From NCBI GenBank assembly GCA_023014335.1, contig JAECYW010000021.1:124001-188000 (forward strand): 64,000 bases of DNA. Reading direction: 5' to 3'. A program made the translations under genes and the position numbers. This DNA comes from Galerina marginata (Eukaryota > Basidiomycota > Agaricomycetes > Agaricales > Galerinaceae). The notes under the pieces are model-generated. The model ran no database searches and was not told where the DNA came from. It saw nothing but the letters and a program-made list of their open reading frames with translations. Shown piece after piece: positions 22,307-34,600 of the stretch. Each line of letters starts with the position of its first letter. Position 1 is the stretch's first letter.

Positions 22307-25300
22307 CTACTGATCCCAATAATTAAAAATTTCTTGGTGACAGGCACGAACCTTTTGATATTTCTGTGCTGCAATATTGTTTTTGCGAGTTTTGGTTCTA
22401 TGATCACCATTGGAGACCCTAGGAGGTCCACCACCACCACCACCACCATCTCTATCTCCTAAAGCAGCCAGCATTGATTCTTCATTTGCATTAGGCAGAT
22501 TTGAAAGAGTAATATCTTCAGACCGCAAAGGAAGAGTTGAAGGAAGCATTGTTCCATGCATTGTGGATCCACTAAATGACCTGTATAAATTAGAATCAGT
22601 ATAAAATTCCATGACATTTAATTTTTTTATACCATAAGGAGTTAGATCTAGCAACCACGTATTTCCGATAGTCACCATAGATAAACGCGTATTCTTTCAA
22701 GTCCTTGCGAGCTTGAAGTTGATATTGAGCACATATACCTGGAACTATATCGTCATCGCTATGCAAAGGTGCCGTATAATTGTTGCATGAATAGCTTGTG
22801 GCTCCTGAAGTCCCAAGTCTGTCTCCTTCGGTAGTTGCTTGATCTAGTTTTGCAAAATGTTCGAATGAAATCATTCTAGCTCCTTCTGAAAGAATCATAG
22901 ATGTCTAAAAATTGCAAAGTCAGCATAAAAAAGAGGTTTTGTAAGTTTGGTACCTCTGCATCATTGAAAAGTATTTCAATTCCATCGCAATCCAAAGCAT
23001 CCATTCCAGAGTACATAGTATAGGCATCACCAAGTCCACCACCCATTGCAGCGCGAAATCCACGGGTAACCATAGATCCTTGGGAAAAATATTGAAACTG
23101 AGAACCTCGCTTAATCTTCTTAAGATTGAGTTCTTGGAGGCGTTGGTGATGAGATACTAAACGGTCATAAGCCTTTGGAGGGTAGATATTATACACCCAA
23201 AAATCCATCTGCAACAAAACTTGGATAAGCAACTAACTATTAATTGATAGTCAAATTATACCAATTCTGTGGGTTCATCCTGATTATAGAATTTGAAAAT
23301 CTGGATACCACATCGCTGGATAATGTCTTCATCATAGGTAACTTCTTCTAATTGAAGTCTAGGATCGGATGGATGAAGAATTACAGGTTTCTGTCCTTCT
23401 TTAAGATCATTTCCCTTTTGAATAGATCAGTAAAACTTCAAATAAAAAGATTTAGCATACAGGAATAGCCTCAATTTGATTTTCTGGGCTTGCAAATGAA
23501 ACCCCTTGTCCAATTAGAGAAGGATCTAGAGGGTTTTTCTTTATGTAAATATTCTTTCTGCATTTTTGGTCTTCCCCAAGAGAAGCACAACGAGGGCAAG
23601 GAGCATTGAAAGTCTATACAGTCATTAGCCAACATTTATAAATCACCTTAAAAAACTCACAGTACGCCCATCCAGTATTCTGTCACCTAGATCTCTCTTC
23701 ATGTCACGATACTCAACGGTTCTGCGAAGAATAGTTTCTAGCTCTTTGTCTTCATATTTTTTGAGAAAGCCCGAGTTGTAAATGCCTTTTAAAATTTGCA
23801 TAAAGTCATTATATATCTGGTGGGCACTGTCAACTATAGTCAAGGGTTCAAGCTGAAAGACAAAATAAGTATAGAAATAGTTAAAAAAGTAAAATCTGAC
23901 ATTAAATTTTTTGGTAGGTGTTGCGGACTGGTTTATTTCATTTAAAATGAAGCCGAGCCACTGGCGGATGGCCAACTGAAAGTTATTACTGCTTAAAAAG
24001 CAGTAAACTGAGGAAGGATAAGCTTGTCGAGGAATTACATCTGGATGATCCTTGATGAATCGTAAAAGTAGTTTTCCCGTAAGTTTCTTTTGTTACAAGT
24101 TCTTACGTAGTAAAAGAACTTGTTTTCTACACTTGATAGCAGAAGAAAATGGTTCCTAACAAAACCAATGGAAATTCTCCCACTGCTATAGTGACCCTGC
24201 ATGGTTTCTGTATCTCAGCCATTACTGGGCCAATTGTTATGATCTTGGTATCAAAAAAATCGTAAAAATCAGGGCTTTCATGTGGCATGTGTATCCAGGG
24301 TTGATGAGGTCATGTGACCTGTTCACACGACCCAAAAAGCGCAAATTTGTGTAAATTTACACTTAAAATGAATTTCAGTGAGCTAGATATACTAAAATAT
24401 GTTACCCAGACAAATCTAGAATAATGTACAAATATTTACATATGTTTTGCAATGATGTCATGGTGTCCAAATCTGGCAAACAGCCAGCTTAACTCAGTAA
24501 AAATCACAAAATTGGTGTTAAGCTGACTGGATAACCCATGAAAAACACACCAAACATTGCAAAACATGACCAAATGACTTGAATATAATGTTCTAGATGC
24601 TTACATAATCAAACTCACAGCAGAACTTTGTGCAATTGCCTTGGAATCAGTTGATGCACCAAGTTAGACCAAAATATTCTCAGGGATATGTCATGTGATA
24701 TGTGTGCACAGACCATCCCTTAGGTAAAAAAACAGTATTAGTATTTTTATTTTGTTTTAAAACCCTTAAGAACCCTCAATATGGCTTATTTACTATGTAT
24801 TTCAAACAATATTCCGCATTTGGTAAGTCACATAGAGATGTGACATTACATATGTGACACCATCTTTTAGCCCTGATTTTTCTGATAATTACACACTTTA
24901 TTTCAAGGCAATCCGATAAAAACTAAGCGACGTATGAATTAATCTTGTTACAAGTTCTTACGTAGTAAAAGAACTTGTTTTCTACACTTGATAGCAGAAG
25001 AAAATGGTTCCTAACAAAACCAATGGAAATTCTCCCACTGCTATAGTGACCCTGCATGGTTTCTGTATCTCAGCCATTACTGGGCCAATTGTTATGATCT
25101 TGGTATCAAAAAAATCGTAAAAATCAGGGCTTTCATGTGGCATGTGTATCCAGGGTTGATGAGGTCATGTGACCTGTTCACACGACCCAAAAAGCGCAAA
25201 TTTGTGTAAATTTACACTTAAAATGAATTTCAGTGAGCTAGATATACTAAAATATGTTACCCAGACAAATCTAGAATAATGTACAAATATTTACATATGT

Positions 25301-28300
25301 TTTGCAATGATGTCATGGTGTCCAAATCTGGCAAACAGCCAGCTTAACTCAGTAAAAATCACAAAATTGGTGTTAAGCTGACTGGATAACCCATGAAAAA
25401 CACACCAAACATTGCAAAACATGACCAAATGACTTGAATATAATGTTCTAGATGCTTACATAATCAAACTCACAGCAGAACTTTGTGCAATTGCCTTGGA
25501 ATCAGTTGATGCACCAAGTTAGACCAAAATATTCTCAGGGATATGTCATGTGATATGTGTGCACAGACCATCCCTTAGGTAAAAAAACAGTATTAGTATT
25601 TTTATTTTGTTTTAAAACCCTTAAGAACCCTCAATATGGCTTATTTACTATGTATTTCAAACAATATTCCGCATTTGGTAAGTCACATAGAGATGTGACA
25701 TTACATATGTGACACCATCTTTTAGCCCTGATTTTTCTGATAATTACACACTTTATTTCAAGGCAATCCGATAAAAACTAAGCGACGTATGAATTAATCT
25801 TGTTACAAGTTCTTACGTAGTAAAAGAACTTGTTTTCTACACTTGATAGCAGAAGAAAATGGTTCCTAACAAAACCAATGGAAATTCTCCCACTGCTATA
25901 GTGACCCTGCATGGTTTCTGTATCTCAGCCATTACTGGGCCAATTGTTATGATCTTGGTATCAAAAAAATCGTAAAAATCAGGGCTTTCATGTGGCATGT
26001 GTATCCAGGGTTGATGAGGTCATGTGACCTGTTCACACGACCCAAAAAGCGCAAATTTGTGTAAATTTACACTTAAAATGAATTTCAGTGAGCTAGATAT
26101 ACTAAAATATGTTACCCAGACAAATCTAGAATAATGTACAAATATTTACATATGTTTTGCAATGATGTCATGGTGTCCAAATCTGGCAAACAGCCAGCTT
26201 AACTCAGTAAAAATCACAAAATTGGTGTTAAGCTGACTGGATAACCCATGAAAAACACACCAAACATTGCAAAACATGACCAAATGACTTGAATATAATG
26301 TTCTAGATGCTTACATAATCAAACTCACAGCAGAACTTTGTGCAATTGCCTTGGAATCAGTTGATGCACCAAGTTAGACCAAAATATTCTCAGGGATATG
26401 TCATGTGATATGTGTGCACAGACCATCCCTTAGGTAAAAAAACAGTATTAGTATTTTTATTTTGTTTTAAAACCCTTAAGAACCCTCAATATGGCTTATT
26501 TACTATGTATTTCAAACAATATTCCGCATTTGGTAAGTCACATAGAGATGTGACATTACATATGTGACACCATCTTTTAGCCCTGATTTTTCTGATAATT
26601 ACACACTTTATTTCAAGGCAATCCGATAAAAACTAAGCGACGTATGAATTAATCTTGTTACAAGTTCTTACGTAGTAAAAGAACTTGTTTTCTACACTTG
26701 ATAGCAGAAGAAAATGGTTCCTAACAAAACCAATGGAAATTCTCCCACTGCTATAGTGACCCTGCATGGTTTCTGTATCTCAGCCATTACTGGGCCAATT
26801 GTTATGATCTTGGTATCAAAAAAATCGTAAAAATCAGGGCTTTCATGTGGCATGTGTATCCAGGGTTGATGAGGTCATGTGACCTGTTCACACGACCCAA
26901 AAAGCGCAAATTTGTGTAAATTTACACTTAAAATGAATTTCAGTGAGCTAGATATACTAAAATATGTTACCCAGACAAATCTAGAATAATGTACAAATAT
27001 TTACATATGTTTTGCAATGATGTCATGGTGTCCAAATCTGGCAAACAGCCAGCTTAACTCAGTAAAAATCACAAAATTGGTGTTAAGCTGACTGGATAAC
27101 CCATGAAAAACACACCAAACATTGCAAAACATGACCAAATGACTTGAATATAATGTTCTAGATGCTTACATAATCAAACTCACAGCAGAACTTTGTGCAA
27201 TTGCCTTGGAATCAGTTGATGCACCAAGTTAGACCAAAATATTCTCAGGGATATGTCATGTGATATGTGTGCACAGACCATCCCTTAGGTAAAAAAACAG
27301 TATTAGTATTTTTATTTTGTTTTAAAACCCTTAAGAACCCTCAATATGGCTTATTTACTATGTATTTCAAACAATATTCCGCATTTGGTAAGTCACATAG
27401 AGATGTGACATTACATATGTGACACCATCTTTTAGCCCTGATTTTTCTGATAATTACACACTTTATTTCAAGGCAATCCGATAAAAACTAAGCGACGTAT
27501 GAATTAATCTTGTTACAAGTTCTTACGTAGTAAAAGAACTTGTTTTCTACACTTGATAGCAGAAGAAAATGGTTCCTAACAAAACCAATGGAAATTCTCC
27601 CACTGCTATAGTGACCCTGCATGGTTTCTGTATCTCAGCCATTACTGGGCCAATTGTTATGATCTTGGTATCAAAAAAATCGTAAAAATCAGGGCTTTCA
27701 TGTGGCATGTGTATCCAGGGTTGATGAGGTCATGTGACCTGTTCACACGACCCAAAAAGCGCAAATTTGTGTAAATTTACACTTAAAATGAATTTCAGTG
27801 AGCTAGATATACTAAAATATGTTACCCAGACAAATCTAGAATAATGTACAAATATTTACATATGTTTTGCAATGATGTCATGGTGTCCAAATCTGGCAAA
27901 CAGCCAGCTTAACTCAGTAAAAATCACAAAATTGGTGTTAAGCTGACTGGATAACCCATGAAAAACACACCAAACATTGCAAAACATGACCAAATGACTT
28001 GAATATAATGTTCTAGATGCTTACATAATCAAACTCACAGCAGAACTTTGTGCAATTGCCTTGGAATCAGTTGATGCACCAAGTTAGACCAAAATATTCT
28101 CAGGGATATGTCATGTGATATGTGTGCACAGACCATCCCTTAGGTAAAAAAACAGTATTAGTATTTTTATTTTGTTTTAAAACCCTTAAGAACCCTCAAT
28201 ATGGCTTATTTACTATGTATTTCAAACAATATTCCGCATTTGGTAAGTCACATAGAGATGTGACATTACATATGTGACACCATCTTTTAGCCCTGATTTT

Positions 28301-30075
28301 TCTGATAATTACACACTTTATTTCAAGGCAATCCGATAAAAACTAAGCGACGTATGAATTAATCTTGTTACAAGTTCTTACGTAGTAAAAGAACTTGTTT
28401 TCTACACTTGATAGCAGAAGAAAATGGTTCCTAACAAAACCAATGGAAATTCTCCCACTGCTATAGTGACCCTGCATGGTTTCTGTATCTCAGCCATTAC
28501 TGGGCCAATTGTTATGATCTTGGTATCAAAAAAATCGTAAAAATCAGGGCCTTCCTGGTCACGTGACCAGGCCGTTTTAGGCTTGTTAGAACCGCCTCAT
28601 TTTTCTGCTTTTTTTGAGTATAAGATCATCCCAATAGCTTCAGATTTGAGCGGACTACATATTATTTACCTATTTAATATGTATTTATTTAATAACAGTG
28701 TAAGTCTTCAAGCACTGCCTCACCGCAAAGTAAGAACTTGTTTTTGCCATGCGCAGCAATGGCCTCTGACCAAGTCCATTTATCTAAAGTTTCTAAGATA
28801 TTAAGCTAAGAAAATTCAGAAAACAAAACTTACAAGATTGGGAAATCTTTCTATAGCATTCCAAGTATGCGCTTCTTCTTCTGGTATCCAAGAATACAGA
28901 ATCAAACTGAGGGATTCCATTATTCTATTTTTCCTTAAGAGCTGGACTGAAAATGGTGCTTTGGATCGAAAAAGCATATCCGGAGTACTCCAAAGCTGAA
29001 TGCTTCCAGGAAGAAGTGAGTTCTAGATAGTTGGGTTAAAAGTAGTATAGTTCAAGTAAACAATCAATTTTACCTTAACAGCCTTCTTCCAGGAAACCTG
29101 TGAATAGATACCAGACTTTACTCTTCTCATTTCCCTTAAAAGCCTAACAACATTCAGGTATTGTTGATTATTGATCTCTTCAGAAAGATCAGGTGTCTAT
29201 AATTCGATAAAGTCAGACTCTAGCTGAATCTATGTGATTGGCTTACTTCTCTGAACTGATAAGCACTATCCAATAAAGATTTCCAGCTTTGACATTTCAA
29301 TATCCAGAAATCCGGATTTGCTTGTAGGATATTATTCCAGTCAATTTGGTTTTTTGAAAGAATCGGCATCTGGTTGAATTCCTGAAACTTTACTGAAGGC
29401 ACTGGAATGTCCGCAGAAACACTAGTTTCCTGTTGAAATGTCCTTTCAGGGGCTTTTCTAGATCTTTTCCTAGGGGGTGAGCTGGTTACTGAAGAATTCT
29501 GATGGTCTTCTTCTATATTAATCTCATCTTTATCTGCATTTAGCTCCGCCGCATCTTCTACAGTTATCAAGCTGGTTTGCGTAATATGTTCAAGGAAATT
29601 CAATTGATGATGCTGGGCCTGGTTGGTTCCAAACTATTTAAATGTAATTAGTTGAATCTTCAGTCTAAGATTTAACTTACACGCATTTGATCAAGAGAGT
29701 ACTGGAATTGACCCAAGTAGTCAATTGCAGATTCAGGATCATATTCCTGTAGATATTGAATTCCAATAAAGAAAGAAATGATATCCACAGAGGGAATGTT
29801 GTCCACTTTCATGACAATGCTCTTTTGAAGCCAGTCTCTGATAGGTTGAATCTAACCCAGCATCACAGATTTTTGTCAGATCTTGTCTGGACAGCAGATT
29901 CTACTCACAAATCTGGGTTTACCGACAATCTTGGCCATTATCTCTTTTCCCACAAGGCTCCTTTGACTCTATCCTCTGGTCCTTTTCTCAATTCAACCAA
30001 GGAGGCAGTTAATAGAGTACCAAGTTCCTGAGAGAACTTGGAAATGGGCACAAGAACTGGAGCAAAGGAGGACAT
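22307..30075 (-). CDS. Large uncharacterised multi-exon gene interrupted by a 4.7-kb Helitron copy
   Basis: Candidate start ATG 30075 (MSSFAPVLVPISKF); stop at 22307 after QEIFNYWDQ. Exons before the insertion include VTIDWLQKSIVMKVDNIPSVDI, an acidic/basic exon with SSPPRKRSRKAPERTF (possible nuclear signal) and MESLSLILYSWIPEEEAHTW. After the insertion come KLLLRFIKDHPDVIPRQAYPSSVYCFL, NFQLAIRQWLGFILNEI, a Cys-containing exon (CPRCASLGEDQKC) and FRAAMGGGLGDAYTMYSGMDA, ending in a poly-Gly stretch. The element at 24093-28774 lies a few codons into an exon. No known domain is recognised. Introns are short, with AG acceptors after T-rich tracts. Whether it is expressed depends on the insertion being spliced out. 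Confidence 0.5.
24093..28774 (+). mobile_element. Non-autonomous Helitron-like element with five tandem 855-bp units (E4)
   Basis: The 5' end TTACAAGTTCTTACG recurs exactly every 855 bp at 24093, 24948, 25803, 26658, 27513 and 28368. The five 855-bp units look identical to me over their whole length and each ends ATTAATCTTG. The sixth start leads into the short 407-bp form with the usual 3' hairpin and CCAAG end at 28774, followed by T. Long and short forms share about 190 bp at the 5' side and then differ. It is inserted in sense orientation relative to the minus-strand host gene when read from its CTTGG end. Confidence 0.85.
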
Positions 30076-30420
30076 GATGGTAGATGTTAACAAAGGAGAT
30101 AAAGCTATGTTCTCTCAGGATGTCATCCAATCTCGCACCTGAAAGCAGTCATGTGGTCTCTCTCTCGTTAGTTTTATTGAAATCTATTCTATATTACATA
30201 GTATTCTAGCTATTTCTACAATACCAGTAGCCCAGTAGCACCCACAAGCCATTGAACAATAATATTGTCAGCACAGGCAGTGTCAGAGGAGTTGACACGC
30301 TAACAACAATAATGACAACGCAGGCAGAGGCCCAGAGGACTTAACCCTCCAGGCACTATATCCGCGAGTTGTTAAGCCATCAAGCAGTGATGACAACGTG
30401 GGCACAGGCCAGAGGGATCA
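30076..30420. other. Spacer upstream of the large cargo gene
   Basis: AT-rich at first, becoming GC-richer. It should contain the promoter of the minus-strand gene. Phrases with AACAATAATGACAACG at about 30245-30400 repeat loosely. Confidence 0.35.
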
Positions 30421-31634
30421 TCCCTGGCACTCTACCCGCGGGCAACAACTAAGGCATAGCGTCTCGCGGCGCTATGCCCGCGAACCGTCAAACAAATCTT
30501 GACGTGGCGAGAGGGATTCCGAATCCCTCTCGCCACGTCGTAATTGTTTGAGCGAGCAAGAGCAGCCGCTGCTTCCGCTGGCTGCGCTCACTCGGTACAC
30601 TCTTCCCGCCCTCCCAATTCACCTCCCGAGCCCTTTCGAGCAGCAACGATGATGCAGATAGAGGCCAGACGGATAATCCGTCTGGGCCCTCTACCCGCGG
30701 GCAACGACGATGGGCGCTATGCCCGCGAACCGTCGAACAAACGAGCGAGTGCAGCCTCTGCTCCCCGCTGGCTGCTCTCGCTCGCTCGTTACCCTCCTCC
30801 CGCCCTCCCAACACACCCCCGAGCCCTCTCAGCAGCAACTAAGAGCGAGCGAGAGCAGCCGCTGGGCTGCTCTCGCTCGCTCGGTACCCTCCTCCCTGCC
30901 AAATCCACCCCCGAGCCCTTTCGAGCAGCAACGACGACGCAGATAGAGGCCAGACGGATAATCCGTCTGGGCCCTCTACCCGCGGGCAACGACGATGGGC
31001 GCTATGCCCGCGAACCGTCGAACAAACAAGCGAGTGCAGCCTCTGCTCCCCGCTGGCTGCTCTCGCTCGCTCGTTGCCCTCCTCCCGCCCTCCCAACGCA
31101 CCCCCAAGCCCTCTCGAGCAGCAACGACTAAGAGCGAGCGAGAGCAGCCCAGCGGCTGCTCTCGCTCGCTCGGTACCCTCCTCCCTGCCAAATCCACCCC
31201 CGAGCTGTCTCGAACAGCGGCAGCGACGCAGACAGAGGCCAGAGGGATTTATCCCTCTGGGCACTCTACCCGCGGGCAACGACGAAGGCATAGCGCCAGA
31301 AGGCGCTATGCCCGCAAACCGTCGAACGAACGGTGGCAAGAGGGATCCTCTTGCCACGTCGTCATCGTTTGAGCGAGCGAGCGCAGCCACCCGCTGGCTG
31401 CGCTGGCTCGCTCGCCGCCCTCCTCCCGCCCTCCCTACCCACCCGCGAGCCATCGAGTGACGACGAGGGCACAGTGCTGGAGGGTTTAACCCCTCCCGGC
31501 ACGATGCCCGTGAATCCCCACCAGGCAGTCTGCCTGTGAGCCGTCGAACGAAGACGAAGGCCAGAGGGATGGCGATCCCTCGTGCCTCGTTATCGTCGTT
31601 CGAGCGAGCAAGCGCAGCCGGCGAGGCAGCCATG
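30420..31634. repeat. GC-rich tandem repeat block (period about 285 bp) with palindromes
   Basis: The phrase CAGCAACGATGATGCAG recurs about 285 bp later (30641 and 30926) and again, diverged, at about 31213. Each unit contains strong palindromes such as GAGCGAGAGCAGCCGCTGGG-type arms, CGGATAATCCG and GGGCGCTATGCCC-like inverted pairs. The long frames on both strands are low-complexity shadows of the repeat. Base composition is sharply more GC-rich than the surrounding Helitron genes, which suggests a separate origin. Confidence 0.65.
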
Positions 31635-34600
31635 GTGACTACATTTCTATATCAATCCTGGCAGTTGCCTGATCCACTGATATGGAATATCAGGGAGTTT
31701 GCCTGGCTACCATTTTAGGAAGCACCTCAGAAAAAAGCCTGTAGGGTGCCGGAAATGCCGGGGTAGGTTGGGGATGCCTCTCGGAGGGCGGGTTGGGTGT
31801 TTGAGATGCCGAAAATTCCAGGGAGAGGGGCGGGATATGGCTAGAAAAGCGCAGGGGGGCGGGGATGTACAAACAATGTACAAACAATGCACAGTTTTGA
31901 TCCTGGGGCGGTATTTTTGCTCCTGTGCGAGATGTGGGTCAGTTCACGGCGCCAAAATTTGTGCAATGGGTTGGAATATATTTACTACACCCTATTCACC
32001 CTTTAGCGCGCGTCAAACGAGTCGGGAATGGGTGGATTAGAGAATGAGCATCTGGATGACGCTCTATTTTTAGTTCACGAATATTCCGAAAGCGGAAATT
32101 AGCCCCGGGGTGGTTTGATGGGCTCGTTTTTGCTCTCCCATTTTCCTCCCGTTGCTGTCCCCTTCAAATAAATTACATAGTTCTATTCTCCTTGAAAATG
32201 CGGACAAAATGATACCAAATTTATCCCCTGAACCTGCCTGGAAGGTGAGAAATGACTCCTTAAATATTCAAACAACATCCGGTTTGTTTTGCTGTTCGTG
32301 CCTCTGGCTTTATTTAAGTAGCAAAAGATAAATATGTATTTTACTATGCTACAAAACATCGGTACTCTACTGAAGGGGGTATTAAACAAAAGAGTGGACA
32401 GAGGAAATGAGGGACGAGGGAAGACGCGAGATGATGCGACCGCCGTCCTCTGGTACCTCAACCGTCGAAAGGTCTCACTATCCGTAGGGAGCTGGTGGAA
32501 CGGACGATGGCGAAACGGACGATGGGTCGGGGTAACCGCAGGCGACCATTTGAAAAGCTTCAGCTGGAGCAGTGGGGCTGGGCGAGCGCGTGGTGGTGGT
32601 GCAATACGGCCGACGACGACGGGCACAGTCTGAAGTGAACACGAACACTGGGGAGGACACAGTGTTCGTACTCTCTCGCTCCCACACCGGACAACAACGA
32701 AGTTGGATGTGCAATGGAGGGTGGAGGTGCGAGAAGACAACCCGCCATTCGACTGGCCGCCGGTGCCATCGAAGTCGTCGTCTCCGACACCTACGACTGA
32801 GTTGAGCTCGCGCAGGGCCAGACCACTCGAATGCCAGCCAATGCCATCGTAGTCGTCGTATCCCGTGCATCGAGGCCTACGGCTGACGTGGCACAAGCAG
32901 GGAGACATCGGGAGGTGGATCAGTCAGAGAGATGGGCAGCGGGCGGTGGGGCGACACAGACGTCGTCGAAAATGCCCTGCGCTCGTATCCTTGATTCATG
33001 TCACGTCGCCGTTCTTGAAACGGCGGCGGCTCGGTGGTCGTGTTGGTGATGCAGAGGAGCCGGTGGAGGTTGGTGTGGACTGGCGTTGACGGTCCCGCGT
33101 ACATCTCAACCTACTCGGTAGAGAAGGCGCGCGACGCCGATCGTCGTTCGCGTCCGCCCTGCGCAGTTGGACGGGTTGAGTGAATCAGTGGACGGGTTGA
33201 CAAGGGAAACAAATCGAGTTGGCACGTACTAGCCGGGTCTCCCTCTTCCAGGGCCTCCCCTTGCGCTTCCTAGCCCCTCAACTCCCACCCAGATCCCTCC
33301 TGAGTCGGTCCACATCTTTTGGAAGAAGGAGGTAGGGGCGCGCGACTTCACGGCGATGTCGTCAAGATGTTGATTGCCGCTAAACAGAGCTCAAAGGTCA
33401 GAAAGTTCGTATTGAATGCACAAACACTGACTTACCTAGTTTTTAGTTCATCCCTCGGGGTCGGGACGGCCAAAAGAGACGGAGGGAGAGGCGGTTGTGG
33501 TGGTTGAGGAAAAGATCAACGACGTCTGAACGTCGTTGATGCGTCACCCGGGTGTTTCCGTAACGACCCGATTGGCTCGGAAACGCGGACCGACCTGTCT
33601 CCGATCCGCTCGAAGTCTGCAACGCCTCCGAGGCAGTCCCCAGCAAATCCGAGAGCTTGTTTATCGACGGGATGTGGTACTAGTCGTGTTTAATTTATTA
33701 TTCCCAGCTTATAAGTCTTAGTAAGGTAAATACAATTTGTTACACTCAAAACACAGATCCTAGGCGCTGAACACACTCAATGCTACACCACTCCTCCACA
33801 GAATAGACCCACTGCAAGCATGAGAGGGTTGAGGTTACACTAATATAACTGTTCTGGAGGTGTTTATAATTTAAATGTATGAGTTGGAAGGAATGAATAG
33901 CTTGATACCTTGAGATGTTGTCAAGGTGTAGCTCAATGAAGTTCCTGGTAGGTGAATATCGATGTTAATAAAAAAAAGTTGTTCGAAAATCGTCCGAAGT
34001 ATCTACTTTGAAGTATGTACATTAGGTGTTCTCAGAAGTGTAATTTTTTATTGGAATATATGGTCCAATCGTGAGGTATAGCTTCTCGAATATAAGACCG
34101 CTATACCGAAATCACCTCTCAGATATAATTACCCTTATTACGAGGTTTATGTATTCTATTTGCTTGTACGTAGTCAGTAGTACTATTTAAAATGCTTATT
34201 CAAATAACCTCCTCAGTTAATTCTATCTATCAGCCTTTTCCAACGTCGTCAGCGTCGATGCGCGCAATCGCCGGATTGCACGGTCCGCCCAGTTCAACCT
34301 CAGCTCACGACGAACACAGCCGTGCGACCTCTGTCATCAACCACCAACACGACCCCCTTCCTCGCCTCTCCCATCACCCCCTGCCTTTACGTGCCCTCGA
34401 AACTTCAAAGGTAAGCTTTCCTTTCGTATATTATCATTATATTAATAACCTTTCACATCTATCTAGATTCGTACGCTGATTATAAACCGCCAACCGACGC
34501 CCTCACTTCTTCAAGACGGTATTTCCCGACGTCGTGTGCCTGCCCCCCGCTGAGGGATGTGGATTGGCTCAGGAAGGACCCCCAGGAGCTAAAGGGCGAG

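Noticed and set aside
24093..28774. CRISPR-like or centromeric satellite array
   Set aside because: The repeat is 855 bp without unique spacers, lies within a defined transposon insertion, and the host is a eukaryote.
30544..31633. Long Pro/Ser/Arg-rich frames on both strands in the GC-rich block as genes
   Set aside because: All frames are open because of GC-rich tandem repeats; the translations are low-complexity and repeat with the DNA period.
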